Made by a program: the position numbers and the translations under genes. The notes below the pieces were generated by a model. It had not been told where the DNA came from. It worked only from the letters and a program-made list of their open reading frames with translations, and did no database searches. Below are positions 16,638 to 25,367 of a DNA stretch of 64,000 nt, piece after piece (within the stretch, counting starts at the first letter, position 1; each line of letters starts with the position of its first letter). The stretch comes from a bacterium (GTDB taxonomy: Bacteria; Planctomycetota; UBA1135; UBA2386). The stretch covers positions 50,910 to 114,909 of the forward strand of contig JAUILN010000010.1 of the NCBI GenBank assembly GCA_030432695.1, given 5' to 3'.

Positions 16638-18878
16638 TTGAACACCCCGACCACCCGCAACCGTTCCTTCCGGCGCCTACCCAGCGCCTTCGCCGCCGCG
16701 GTCCTCGCCGCGGCCGCGCCGCTCACCGCGCAGCAGAGCTTCACCCACATCGCGCCGGCGGAGCCGATCGTCTTGACGACCTCGCTCCGCGAGACCCGCG
16801 TCCGCCCGGTGCTCGAACCCTTCGAAGCGTCGACCGGCTACGAGGTGCGCGTGCAGCGATCCTCCCGCCCGACTACCGCGGATGCCGGCGAAGCACTCAC
16901 ACGGTTCGCCGAGGCCCACGCCGATGTCTGGTGGTGCCAGGAGACGCTGGCGACCGACGCCCTGAAGCGCGCCGGTGGACTGGCGAAGCTGCCGATGTAT
17001 CCAGCGACCGCCGGCCGCTCCGCCGCCCTCCTCGACCCGGAGGGCTACTGGGTCGGCATCGCGCCACGCGCCCGGATCCTGATGGTCAACACCGACCTGC
17101 TGCCGGCGAGCGCGCGCCCGCACTCGATGTGGGACCTGATCACTCCGGCCTTCGCAGGCAAGGTCGCCGTCGCCAGCCCGACCGGCGGCACCGCCCGCTT
17201 CCACTTTCTCGCGCTGCAGCAAGCGCTCGGCGCCGAAGCCACGCAACGCTACCTCGAAGGCCTGACCGCCAACCGCGCGGTGATCGCCCGCGGCGACCGC
17301 CAGCTCGCCGAGCTGATCGGTGACGGCGTGGCCGCCGCCGGGATGACCGACACCTCGGACTACCTCGGCGTCGCCAGCCAGGGCAAGCCGGTCGCGATGG
17401 TGTTCCCCGACCAGGACGGCTGCGGCACGCTGCTGATCCCGCACACCGTGGCACTGCTCACGACTTCGGGCAACCCGGCGGGAGGCCGGAAGCTGATCGA
17501 CTACCTGCTCTCCGCCGAAGCCGAACGGGAACTCGTGGCGCTCGGTCGCGGCCAGCTCCCTCTGCATCAAGAGGTCGCGCCGCCCACGGGTCTGCCGCAC
17601 GCCACGTCGCTGCGCACACTCGACGTCGACCTGGCCCAAGCGGCCGCGCTGGTCGACACCCTCGGCGAGGCGGTGCAACGCCGCTTTCCGACGCCTGCGG
17701 AGCCGCGCGACACCCGCGACTTCGAGGACTCCCCAGTCGGCACGGCCCCCGCCGGAATGACGATCGCGCAGACCAGGGACGCAGCGATGTGCGTCTGGAG
17801 CGTCACCGAGGACCCCTCGGCACCCAGCGGCCACAAAGTCCTGACCCAGACGGACGCCACCGAGACCGGCGGCCGCTACCCGATGTGCATCGTCGACGAC
17901 TTCCAGGCCTCCGACGTCTCGGTGCAGGTCTGCTTCAAGACGATGACCGGTGAGCACGACCGCGCCGCCGGCCTCTGCGTCCGCTACCTCGACGCGGACA
18001 ACTACTACTGCTGCCGGGTCAACTCGCTGGAGGACAACTACCGCTTCTACAAGGTGGTCGACGGACAGCGGATCGAGATCGGCGGCAAGAACCACGTGCC
18101 GATCCTGGAAGACCTCTGGCAGTCGATGCGCATCGACGCGCAGGGCGACCTGTTCCGGATGTGGCTGAACGGTGCGCTGGTGTTCGAGGCCCGCGACGCG
18201 ACCTTCCCCGCCGCCGGCCAGGTCGGTCTGTGGTTGAAGGGCGACAGCATCACGTCGTTCGACGACCTGACGATCTCACCGCCGCCGAGCCGTTGGGCCA
18301 CCGACTTCGAACGCGATGGAGCCGCGGGAGCACCACACGGCATGCGGTCGGTCACCTCCGGAGACGGCATCGAGTGGTCGGTGGTCGATGCCGGTGACGG
18401 CGCCGAGGGACGCCGCGCGGTCACGCCGCTGGTGCACGGGGTCGAACCGGACCGCCGTGCCAGTGCGCTGTTGCTCGCCGAGGCCTTCGAGGCGGCCGAC
18501 GTCTCGGTCGCGACCCGCTTCAAGGTCGGCACCGAGGGCTCCGGCAACCACGTCGCCAGCCTCGTGGTCCGCTACCTCGGCCCCGACGACTACCACCAGG
18601 TCCGCTTCAACCCCGAGGAGTGCAACATCCGCCTCTACCGGGTGCGCGGCGGCGAGCGGCAGCTGGTCGGCGAGGTCCACCACACGCGGCACGACGAGTT
18701 CGTCTGGCACAGCGCCCAGCTCACCGCGGTGGGTGCGCGCTTCGAGGTGCTGGTCGATGGCGTGCTGCAGTTGGTCTGCCGCGACGAGCAGCCGGCGAAG
18801 GCCGGACTCGCCGGCCTCTGGGCGACGCCCGGCGACGGCACGCTCTACGACGAGGTGCGGGTCGAGGCGTTCCGCTGA
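16638..18878 (+). CDS. Iron-type periplasmic binding protein fused to two LamG-like domains
   Basis: 746 residues, starting at a TTG (16638) with GGAG nine bases upstream; a signal peptide ends near LTAQQ. Residues about 40-340 are a type-2 periplasmic binding protein of the Fe3+/thiamine class: IVLTTSLRETRVRPVLEPFEASTGYEV, 'YWVGIAPRARILMVNTDLL', 'WDLITPAFAGKVAVASPTGG' and an IDYLLSAEAERELV helix. Residues about 360-550 and 555-746 are two homologous concanavalin/LamG-like beta-sandwiches, each with a 'V[CR]YL..D[ND]Y....RxN..E.N.R.Y.V' strand set (LCVRYLDADNYYCCRVN; LVVRYLGPDDYHQVRFN). No permease or ATPase gene is adjacent, so transport is doubtful; it may be a scavenging or surface-binding protein. 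Confidence 0.7.
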   Translation: MNTPTTRNRSFRRLPSAFAAAVLAAAAPLTAQQSFTHIAPAEPIVLTTSLRETRVRPVLEPFEASTGYEVRVQRSSRPTTADAGEALTRFAEAHADVWWCQETLATDALKRAGGLAKLPMYPATAGRSAALLDPEGYWVGIAPRARILMVNTDLLPASARPHSMWDLITPAFAGKVAVASPTGGTARFHFLALQQALGAEATQRYLEGLTANRAVIARGDRQLAELIGDGVAAAGMTDTSDYLGVASQGKPVAMVFPDQDGCGTLLIPHTVALLTTSGNPAGGRKLIDYLLSAEAERELVALGRGQLPLHQEVAPPTGLPHATSLRTLDVDLAQAAALVDTLGEAVQRRFPTPAEPRDTRDFEDSPVGTAPAGMTIAQTRDAAMCVWSVTEDPSAPSGHKVLTQTDATETGGRYPMCIVDDFQASDVSVQVCFKTMTGEHDRAAGLCVRYLDADNYYCCRVNSLEDNYRFYKVVDGQRIEIGGKNHVPILEDLWQSMRIDAQGDLFRMWLNGALVFEARDATFPAAGQVGLWLKGDSITSFDDLTISPPPSRWATDFERDGAAGAPHGMRSVTSGDGIEWSVVDAGDGAEGRRAVTPLVHGVEPDRRASALLLAEAFEAADVSVATRFKVGTEGSGNHVASLVVRYLGPDDYHQVRFNPEECNIRLYRVRGGERQLVGEVHHTRHDEFVWHSAQLTAVGARFEVLVDGVLQLVCRDEQPAKAGLAGLWATPGDGTLYDEVRVEAFR

Positions 18879-18898
18879 CGGAGTACGTGATTGCGCGG

Positions 18899-21439
18899 TC
18901 AGTGGAACGCGACCGCGCGCACCAGGTTGGTCAGCCGGTAGCCGCCCGAGGCGTCGCTGCTCAGGCCCTGCGCGTAGAGCGACACTCCGGCCGCGTTCGG
19001 CACCAGGGGGAGGGCCAGCCGCGACGTCGCCCGGTCCCCCACCATCGGCTGCAAGTCGGACACCGGGCTCGTGGCCGGGTCGATGCGCAGCGTGCCGATC
19101 GGCAGGACCAATGGGGCGGGCAAGAGCGTGAAGCCGTAGACGAAGGCCGCGAGCTGGCCACCCGTCCGCGTGAGTTCGAGCTCGAGGACCGAGCCGAGGC
19201 GGGCCGGCAGGACCACGTCGAGGTCGTTGCCGCGGTTCCGCAGCGCTCTCGCCGGGTAGTAGAAGTCGACGCCCAGGATGTCGGTGTCCGCATCGCCGTC
19301 GATGTCGGTGGCGATCGGCGTGCGGAACGCCGCGGGGCGCGCGCCGAGCCACCGCGTGGTGACGTCGGCGAAGCGACCGCTGCCGTCGTTCTCGAGCGCG
19401 GTCGACGGCCGCGGCGCGTCGCCGAGGACGAGGTCGAGGTCGCCATCACCGTCGAGGTCGGCCAGCTCCGGCTCCGCGAAGGACGAGGAGGGCCGCGCGA
19501 CCTGCGATCCCACCGGGTAGCCGCCCGCGCCGTCGTTCGGGTAGAGCCAGAGGCTCTGGCTCAGGATGTCGAGCGAGCCGTCGCCATCCACGTCGGCCAG
19601 TCGGAAGCGCTCGCCGAGGCCCGGGGCATCGAGCGAGGGAGTTCCGGTCACGAGTCGGAACCGGCCGGAGCCGTCGTTGAGGTAACGCTCCAGGTGGCCG
19701 GGCCCGGAGGCGGGCAGCGCGATGACGAGCAGGTCGAGGTCGCCGTCCGCATCGATGTCGCCGACTTCCAGGTCGAGCGCGTTGCCGCCAGCCGGCCAGT
19801 CGAACGGATCCAGCGTGAAGTGGCCGGAACCGTCGTTCCTCAGGATCGAGTAGGGCGCGCCCCAGCCGGTGCCGATGGCGATGTCGTCGTCGGTGTCGCC
19901 GTCGAGATCGGCGAGCCGCACGGCCGTTGCCGGGACCCGGTCGAAGCCGGCCGGCAGGCGTGCCGAGGACTCCTCCGAGAACACGCCGCTGCCGTCGTTG
20001 ACGAGGATGCGGATCTTGCCGTCGGACAGCGTCAGCCAGGCGTCGAGATCCCCGTCGCCGTCGAGGTCGCTCCATGCAAGCGTCGAGAACGTACGCCGGC
20101 CGGGATCCAGCCAGGCGGCCTCGGGAGGGCCGAAGCCCAGGGTGTCGAGGTTGCGACGGACGACCAGGAAGAACTCGGCGGTGGCGGTCCAATCGAGATC
20201 GCCGTCGCCGTCGACGTCGAGGAACCGCACGTGGAAGCCGCACGACGCCTCGTCGAAGTCCGCGCCGCGCGAGTCCACCAGGGTTCCCCCGCTGTTGAAG
20301 ACGATGCGGAGGGACTCCTCTCCGACGATGCAGAGGTCCTGATCGCCGTCGCCCTCGGCATCGAACGCCACCAGGTCGCGGCAACGGACGACCTGCGGCG
20401 GCAGCACCGCCGGAAGACGCTCGGAGAAGGCACTGCCGCTGTTCCACCACACGTGGACCGGACCCAGGCGGCTGCCGAACACCAGCTCGGGGTTGCCGTC
20501 GGCATCGAGGTCGACCGCGGCGACCGTATCGGCCGGGTCCTGCCCGCCCGGCAGTCCATGGGCGAGCCGGAAGTTCCGGTTGCCGTCGTTCCAGAACACC
20601 TCGTGGTCCGCCTCGCGGCTGTCGGACTCGCCGATCGCGTACACCAGATCGAGATCCCCATCCCCGTCGAGGTCGACGGCAGCCGCGTCGTCCGGATCGG
20701 GGCCCGAGTCGACGATCGACTGGAAGGTGAACGTGCCGTTCGCATCCTGGAACCACACGCCACGCCCGTCCCGGAACAGGTCGTAGGTGCCGATGCCGAT
20801 CAGGTCGATGTGGCCGTCGGCGTCGACGTCGGCAGCGTCGAAGGCCTGCGCCGGCGCTGGGCTCGACACGCGAACGATCGGCCCGAAGCGCCCGGAGCCG
20901 TCATTGGCGGCGAGGACGACTCCGCCGAAGTCATTGACGATCAGGTCGAGGTCGGAATCCCCATCGACATCGGCGAGGAAGCCGTCGTCACGCCCCAAGG
21001 GAAACACCGGCAGACGGCCGGGCCCGGCGTCGACGAAATGGCCGGTGCCATCGTTGAGCAGGACGGAGCTGGGATCGAAGAAGCGCAGCACGAGCAGGTC
21101 GACGTCGCCATCCCCGTCGAGATCACCGCTCGAGACCTCGGTATAGGTCTGGTTGCCGAGAGGGCCTGGCGGCGGCAGATGGGTCGCGGTGAGATCGACG
21201 TATCGGTCGGTCTGGGTACGGTCGAAGAGACGCAGCACCTGGCCGCTCGGGTCCGGCCGTTCGAGACCGACGACCAACTCGTCGATGCCGTCGCCGTCGA
21301 AGTCCGCGACAGCGACCGACCGGATGCCCTCGGGGATCGAGGGAAGGACCTGGGTCGCACGTATGGCGAACCGTTGCTGCGCGGCGAGCGGCGCGAAGAC
21401 CCATGCCAGAAGGACGAGCGGGACGAGGAGTTGGCGCAT
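18899..21439 (-). CDS. Large secreted FG-GAP/VCBS repeat protein (paralogue of 4203-6794)
   Basis: 846 residues with a signal peptide (MRQLLVPLVLLAWVFAPLAAQ). More than a dozen VCBS blades follow (VAVADFDGDGIDELVVG, SSGDLDGDGDVDLLVLR and so on), with the same order and spacing as the protein at 4203-6794 (both start with a comparison of 'RLFDRTQTD'/'RLLFATAEG' and a PPPGPxG segment), so the two are paralogues. The final module begins at RLGSVLELELTRTGG and ends YRLTNLVRAVAFH. Its stop is only 20 bases from that of the convergent binding-protein gene. Probable calcium-binding extracellular propeller protein. Confidence 0.8.
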   Translation of the reverse strand: MRQLLVPLVLLAWVFAPLAAQQRFAIRATQVLPSIPEGIRSVAVADFDGDGIDELVVGLERPDPSGQVLRLFDRTQTDRYVDLTATHLPPPGPLGNQTYTEVSSGDLDGDGDVDLLVLRFFDPSSVLLNDGTGHFVDAGPGRLPVFPLGRDDGFLADVDGDSDLDLIVNDFGGVVLAANDGSGRFGPIVRVSSPAPAQAFDAADVDADGHIDLIGIGTYDLFRDGRGVWFQDANGTFTFQSIVDSGPDPDDAAAVDLDGDGDLDLVYAIGESDSREADHEVFWNDGNRNFRLAHGLPGGQDPADTVAAVDLDADGNPELVFGSRLGPVHVWWNSGSAFSERLPAVLPPQVVRCRDLVAFDAEGDGDQDLCIVGEESLRIVFNSGGTLVDSRGADFDEASCGFHVRFLDVDGDGDLDWTATAEFFLVVRRNLDTLGFGPPEAAWLDPGRRTFSTLAWSDLDGDGDLDAWLTLSDGKIRILVNDGSGVFSEESSARLPAGFDRVPATAVRLADLDGDTDDDIAIGTGWGAPYSILRNDGSGHFTLDPFDWPAGGNALDLEVGDIDADGDLDLLVIALPASGPGHLERYLNDGSGRFRLVTGTPSLDAPGLGERFRLADVDGDGSLDILSQSLWLYPNDGAGGYPVGSQVARPSSSFAEPELADLDGDGDLDLVLGDAPRPSTALENDGSGRFADVTTRWLGARPAAFRTPIATDIDGDADTDILGVDFYYPARALRNRGNDLDVVLPARLGSVLELELTRTGGQLAAFVYGFTLLPAPLVLPIGTLRIDPATSPVSDLQPMVGDRATSRLALPLVPNAAGVSLYAQGLSSDASGGYRLTNLVRAVAFH

Positions 21440-21440
21440 G

Positions 21441-21486
21441 TCAGGCGCGTAGCAACAACCAGGTTGGTGAACCGGTAATCGTCGCC
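21441..21486 (-). pseudogene. Short remnant of a VCBS-protein C-terminus
   Basis: Directly upstream of the start at 21439 the minus strand reads DDYRFTNLVVATRLT. This resembles the end of the 846-residue protein (GGYRLTNLVRAVAF), with about 16 of 19 bases identical around the TNLV codons. It is the expected scar of a tandem paralogue lost by recombination, but the match is short and could be chance. Confidence 0.3.
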
Positions 21487-21654
21487 GTTTCGGGGACCTG
21501 GGTCACCCGGGGTCGGACGTCGATGGGATTCGAGGATTGCGCGTGATCCCGGTGCGCAAATCGCACCTGGGCGCAGCCCGCGCACTGCGCCGGCCGAAGA
21601 GCTCGATCGCCCCCCACCTCGGTCCTCCCGGTCGTCTCGAGGCGCCCGACCCGG

Positions 21655-21716
21655 CGTCGCCTCGTCGTCGATGCGTCGGGTTCCGGGCAACGCGCAGGCC
21701 CTTGCCCGGTGCCGGC
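21655..21716 (+). pseudogene. Fragment of a beta-helix gene 5' end
   Basis: Bases 21655-21689 match 24022-24056, in the first codons of the mature part of the beta-helix gene, at 33 of 35 positions. They encode RRLVVDASGSGQ against RRFVVDASGSGQ. After this the match continues (CAGGCCCTTGCC against CAGGCCCTCGCC) with a deletion of about 16 bases. No start or downstream gene remains. It ends at the 3' boundary of the neighbouring minus-strand operon. Confidence 0.6.
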
Positions 21717-21720
21717 CGCT

Positions 21721-22026
21721 TCACCAGACCAACGACACCGCCATCGTCACGCCATTGCACAAGGCCGCGGCGCCCCAGGAATCCCCCCAGCCGTAGCGGA
21801 ACCCGAACCGGTAGAGCAGCGCCTCCACCACCAGGATCCCCGCCTCCACCGGCACGAACGGCACCCCCTCTGCGACGATCAGCCAGTAGCCGAGCGGATG
21901 CGTGCAGACGTTCGCCGTCAGCACCGCGAACAGGTTGCGGCGGGTCCAGCCGAGGACTGCCACGAACAGCAGGCCCTCGATCAGGACGGTGAGCAGGAAG
22001 GCTGCGAGCCAGGCTTGGAGGTCCAT
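21721..22026 (-). CDS. Small membrane protein of unknown function
   Basis: A 101-residue protein with three hydrophobic helices (AWLAAFLLTVLIEGLLFVAVL; LTANVCTHPLGYWLIVAEGV; VEAGILVVEALLYRFGF). Its start overlaps the end of the upstream membrane-protein gene by 46 bases, and it is the third gene of a minus-strand operon. Conserved-looking features are a Glu inside the first helix and HPLGYW. I recognise no named family. Codon use matches neighbours, so it is likely real. Confidence 0.6.
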   Translation of the reverse strand: MDLQAWLAAFLLTVLIEGLLFVAVLGWTRRNLFAVLTANVCTHPLGYWLIVAEGVPFVPVEAGILVVEALLYRFGFRYGWGDSWGAAALCNGVTMAVSLVW

Positions 22027-22943
22027 GAGACGGCGAGCACCAGGAGCGGGATCTCGACCCAGGCGTGGACCGCGGCGGGGATCGCGTAGTGCGCGCGCGC
22101 TGCTCCGAAGTCGATCAGGAAGGTGATGGAACTCAGCGCGCCGAGCGCCAGGACTCCCCAGCCGAAGGCTCTCCGCGACGGCCACGCGAGGATCGGTCGG
22201 GCTCCCTCCCCGGCGCCGAGCCGCGGTAGCACCCACAGCACGAAGACGTAGTGCGCGCACTGCAGGAACACGCAGGCGCGGAACCAGCCGAGCACGTGGC
22301 GGTCGCCGAGACCGTCGGGGACGAACGCGGTGAGCAGCGAGTCGCGGCTGAGGCCCACCCAGTTCGCCGGCAGGGTTCCGGCGTCGCCCGAACCGAAAGT
22401 GGATGCCAGCAACACGGCGGCCGGCACCACGACGAACACCGGCAGGCCGAGCCAGAGCCCGCGTCGGCCGAGGCGTTCGGCGAGGAACAGCAGCGGCGAG
22501 AGGTTGTGCAGGCAGGCGAAACCGACCAGCCAGGTGAACGGGTCGCGCAGGATGCCGAGGGTGCACAGCGCGGTGACGACCGACGCGGCCGCGAGGCGCG
22601 CGGTGATGCCTGGTGCAGTGCCCGCGGCGACGACGGCGACGAGGACCATCGGGATCAGCAGACCGAGCCGCCAGCCGGCCTGACCAACCAGGGCCACGCC
22701 CGCGGCCTGCGCGGTCGTCACGATCACCAGCGCGGCGAGCAAGAGTGCGAGAGCTGCGCGCGGCCCGACCGTCGGCAGCCGCGCGCCGAACCGCTCGTCG
22801 ACGTAGCGCAGCTCGACCAGCACGTGCGGGATGCCGAACAGCGCGAGCGTGAGGACGTAGGTCGGCAGCGGCGCGGTCACGCTCAGCGCGAGCGCGCCGA
22901 CCAGCAGCGCGACCATGCCGGCGATCTCGCCCCGCGAGGTCAC
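21981..22943 (-). CDS. Polytopic membrane protein, possibly Brp/Blh-like
   Basis: About 320 residues with eight or more membrane helices. The GTG at 22943 overlaps the upstream TGA in a GTGA coupling, which fixes the start at VTSRGEIAGM. Histidines sit in or next to helices in the motifs GIPHVLVELRYV, ACLHNLSPL, CAHYVFVLWV and ARAHYAIPAAVHAW. That pattern loosely recalls the histidine-liganded membrane dioxygenase family Brp/Blh, but the overall match is weak and function is open. It lies between an exported single-span protein and a small three-span protein, so the three may form one membrane complex. Confidence 0.5.
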   Translation of the reverse strand: MTSRGEIAGMVALLVGALALSVTAPLPTYVLTLALFGIPHVLVELRYVDERFGARLPTVGPRAALALLLAALVIVTTAQAAGVALVGQAGWRLGLLIPMVLVAVVAAGTAPGITARLAAASVVTALCTLGILRDPFTWLVGFACLHNLSPLLFLAERLGRRGLWLGLPVFVVVPAAVLLASTFGSGDAGTLPANWVGLSRDSLLTAFVPDGLGDRHVLGWFRACVFLQCAHYVFVLWVLPRLGAGEGARPILAWPSRRAFGWGVLALGALSSITFLIDFGAARAHYAIPAAVHAWVEIPLLVLAVSWTSKPGSQPSCSPS

Positions 22944-23593
22944 GACGACTTCCTGCGCCGCGTCACCAGCCAGATCCCGCCGCCGACCAGGGCGAGACCG
23001 ACCAGCGCGTAGGTCCACATCCGTCCCGACCCGCCCTCGTCGAACGGTTCGGGCGCGACGTCGGCCTCGGCCAGCACCTCGTCATCGGCATCGAGCAACT
23101 CGAAGCGCACTCGTTCGACGCCCGGCTTGCCCGCCGCGTCGAGCGTCGCGCGGTAGCCGGCGCGGAAGGCGCGCGCCGAACTCTCCTCCGGCTGGACCAT
23201 CCGGCTCCCCGCGAAGGCCACCGCCTCGATCCCGTGACGCTCCGTGAACTCCCCGAGCGACGGCGCCTCACCCCGCTGCGCCTTGGCCGCCAACCACTGC
23301 CGGGCGACCTCGGGCGGCATCGCGAAGAGCAGGTAGTCGTAGGGGGCGAACGGTAGCTCGGTCACCGGCTCGGTCAGCATCGCCACCTCGTCCCGCGATG
23401 GCGTCGACCCGACCACCAGGAGCCAGCCCTCGCCCGCGGGGCCAGCGAAGTCGCCGCGCTCGATCGTGGTCCCCAGCCAGCGCATCGGCCGCGATCCGAA
23501 CGGCAGGATGTCGGGTCGCGGGGTCCAGGCGGAGAACAGCAGTGCTGGGAGCAGAGCGGTGAGGGCGAAGGACGTGCGGAGCATCGTGGCCAT
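22940..23593 (-). CDS. Exported single-span membrane protein, unknown function
   Basis: About 217 residues. A signal peptide (MATMLRTSFALTALLPALLFSAW) leads to an extracytoplasmic domain of ~160 residues. A C-terminal membrane helix follows (MWTYALVGLALVGGGIWLVT) with a basic RRRKSS tail, the arrangement of a type I anchored protein. The external domain contains 'GEFTERHGIEAVAFAGSRMV' and no recognised motif. An alternative ATG lies at 23584. First gene of the operon 23593-21721, coupled by GTGA overlap to the polytopic membrane protein. Confidence 0.55.
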   Translation of the reverse strand: MATMLRTSFALTALLPALLFSAWTPRPDILPFGSRPMRWLGTTIERGDFAGPAGEGWLLVVGSTPSRDEVAMLTEPVTELPFAPYDYLLFAMPPEVARQWLAAKAQRGEAPSLGEFTERHGIEAVAFAGSRMVQPEESSARAFRAGYRATLDAAGKPGVERVRFELLDADDEVLAEADVAPEPFDEGGSGRMWTYALVGLALVGGGIWLVTRRRKSS

Positions 23594-23662
23594 GATGGCG
23601 CGGGGCGACGGCGAAGGTGCTCGCGAGTTCCAGAGGATCTGGGAGCTGCGCCGCCCTCGGGC

Positions 23663-23852
23663 GCCTACCCGGTGTTCGTGCAGACTGGCAGCCAAGTCTT
23701 CAACATGGACCACGGCAGCCGCCTACCGATGCCCGCCTGGAGCCTCACACGCGCCGCCGCGCTCCTCGTCATCGGTCCAGATAGCGATCTCGAGGCTCTG
23801 CTGACTGCCGACGCGGGACAGGACCTGGTGCTGGAGATTGCTGGAGCCGGCT
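23663..23852 (+). pseudogene. Internal fragment of an FG-GAP/VCBS gene
   Basis: These 190 bases align without gaps to 28281-28470 inside the intact VCBS gene. They encode VFVQTGSQVFNMDHGSRLP against VFVQTGHRAFTMDHGSRMP, and later AGQDLVLE against SGQDLVLE. The Asp-rich calcium loop is degraded (IGPDSDLE for IDRDGDLD). There is no start codon with a signal peptide and the frame loses similarity after 23852. It is a decayed partial duplicate of the gene at 27900-29399. Confidence 0.75.
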
Positions 23853-23958
23853 CTGCCTCGCGAGGATTCGATCACGGGACCGATTCCGGTCGAAGCCCAA
23901 GTCGCGCGTGAGTTCGGAGCGCGGCTTGCACCCGAACCAGGGCGGCGATTCCACTCCG

Positions 23959-25125
23959 ATGAACAACCCCATGCGCACCCTCTGCTTCGCCCTTCTCGCG
24001 GTGTCCTGGCTCCCCGCCCAGCGTCGCTTCGTCGTCGACGCGTCGGGTTCCGGGCAGTTCACGGACCTGCCACAGGCCCTCGCCACGGCCCGGGACGGCG
24101 ACGTCTTCGACGTGCTGCCGGGCGACTACACGCCAACCTGGGTGACCGCCGGAGTGAGCATCGTGGGCCGGCCGGGTTGCCGAATGCGTGCGGGCCTGTT
24201 CGTCGTCGACGGGATCGGTCCGCAGGCGACCTTCGCCCTCACCGACTTCGAAGGCGCCGACTTCTCCCGTCCGGTCGAGTTCCAGGTGCGCGGCTGCACC
24301 GGTCCGGTGATCTTCCAGCGCCTGAAGCCGGTGCGGAATCCGATCTTCAGCGGATGGACCGAGCTGGTGCTGCGCGTCGGTGACTCCACAGCGGTGTTCT
24401 CCCAGGAGTGCCACTGGATCGGCGACAGCGCCGTGGAGGTGCTGGGTCCCACGTCGCGGCTGACGCTCTCGCACTCCACCGCCGAGGGCTTCGGTCCGTT
24501 CGCGCTCAGACCCCAGATCGGGGCGTTCGGACTGCGCATCGCCGACGGGCACGTCGACCTCGTCGAGTCGACGGTGATCGGCGCGGAGGGCGAACGCCTG
24601 GGAGCGAGCCAGGGCGGGTTCGGCGTGTCGGTCGACGGCGGTTCGCTGCGCGCCGCGCGGAGCCTGGTGCGCGGCGGACGATCCTGGGCCTTCAGCTCCA
24701 CCTGGCTCGAGCCGGCGTTCCTGCTGTCGCGGCACGCCGAGGTGCTGCTGGATCCGACCGCCAGCTGCGAACCGGTTCCCGGAGCGATCGGCCGGGGCAG
24801 CGTCGTTCGACGGACGGTGCCGGCGATCAGCGCGCCGTCGGTGGCGGTGGGTGGAACGGTTGCAGCGACCTGGTCGGGGGCACTCGGCGCGACGTCGATC
24901 GCCGCGATCAGCCTCGCGGCTCCGGCGGTCGCGACCCCGTTCGGGTTCCTGCTCCTCGATGGCCCTACGACGACCGGCTTCTACTTCGGCCCGGCCATGA
25001 CCACGCTGCCGACCTTCACCCTGCCGGCCTCGACGCCCAGCGGGATCGCGATCGTCCTGCAGGGCGCGGTGGACGGACCGAACGGTCTCGAGCTGACGAT
25101 GGGTCAGGCGTTCGTGGTGCGTTGA
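23959..25125 (+). CDS. Secreted right-handed beta-helix-like protein
   Basis: About 388 residues from the ATG at 23959 (23971 is also possible), with a signal peptide ending at LPAQ. The N-terminal part RRFVVDASGSGQFTDLPQALATARDGDVFDVLPGDY is the standard opening of pectin-lyase-fold proteins. Residues 70-260 are short repeating strands (GLFVVDG, GPVIFQRL, LTLSHST, VDLVESTVIG, GSLRAARSLVRGG) as expected for a parallel beta-helix. No catalytic residues of a polysaccharide lyase are evident. The last ~100 residues (SAPSVAVGGTVAATWSG to the C-terminus) are a separate beta-rich module. A fragment of a sister gene lies at 21655. Confidence 0.65.
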   Translation: MNNPMRTLCFALLAVSWLPAQRRFVVDASGSGQFTDLPQALATARDGDVFDVLPGDYTPTWVTAGVSIVGRPGCRMRAGLFVVDGIGPQATFALTDFEGADFSRPVEFQVRGCTGPVIFQRLKPVRNPIFSGWTELVLRVGDSTAVFSQECHWIGDSAVEVLGPTSRLTLSHSTAEGFGPFALRPQIGAFGLRIADGHVDLVESTVIGAEGERLGASQGGFGVSVDGGSLRAARSLVRGGRSWAFSSTWLEPAFLLSRHAEVLLDPTASCEPVPGAIGRGSVVRRTVPAISAPSVAVGGTVAATWSGALGATSIAAISLAAPAVATPFGFLLLDGPTTTGFYFGPAMTTLPTFTLPASTPSGIAIVLQGAVDGPNGLELTMGQAFVVR

Positions 25126-25367
25126 CCCCGCGCGGCGGCGCCTGGCGCTGGGTCCTGCGCCGTAGGCTGCTTCGCGACGCGCGTGGGTTCATCCCCGAGT
25201 TCCAAAACGCTGCCAGCCATATCCGCCTCCGCTCCGCTCCGGCTGTCGTGACAGGATAAGGCATTCTTCCCATGAGAAGGGCACTTTCGTGTCCGCACCC
25301 CTAGACAGCTCCAGGCCCTACACCCATCCTCGAGGTCTTCGGATAACCTTCAGGAACCGACCGCCCG

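Noticed and set aside
18620..21478. 952-residue plus-strand open frame across the second large VCBS gene
   Set aside because: Same cause: antisense of DGDGD repeats in GC-rich DNA stays open by chance.
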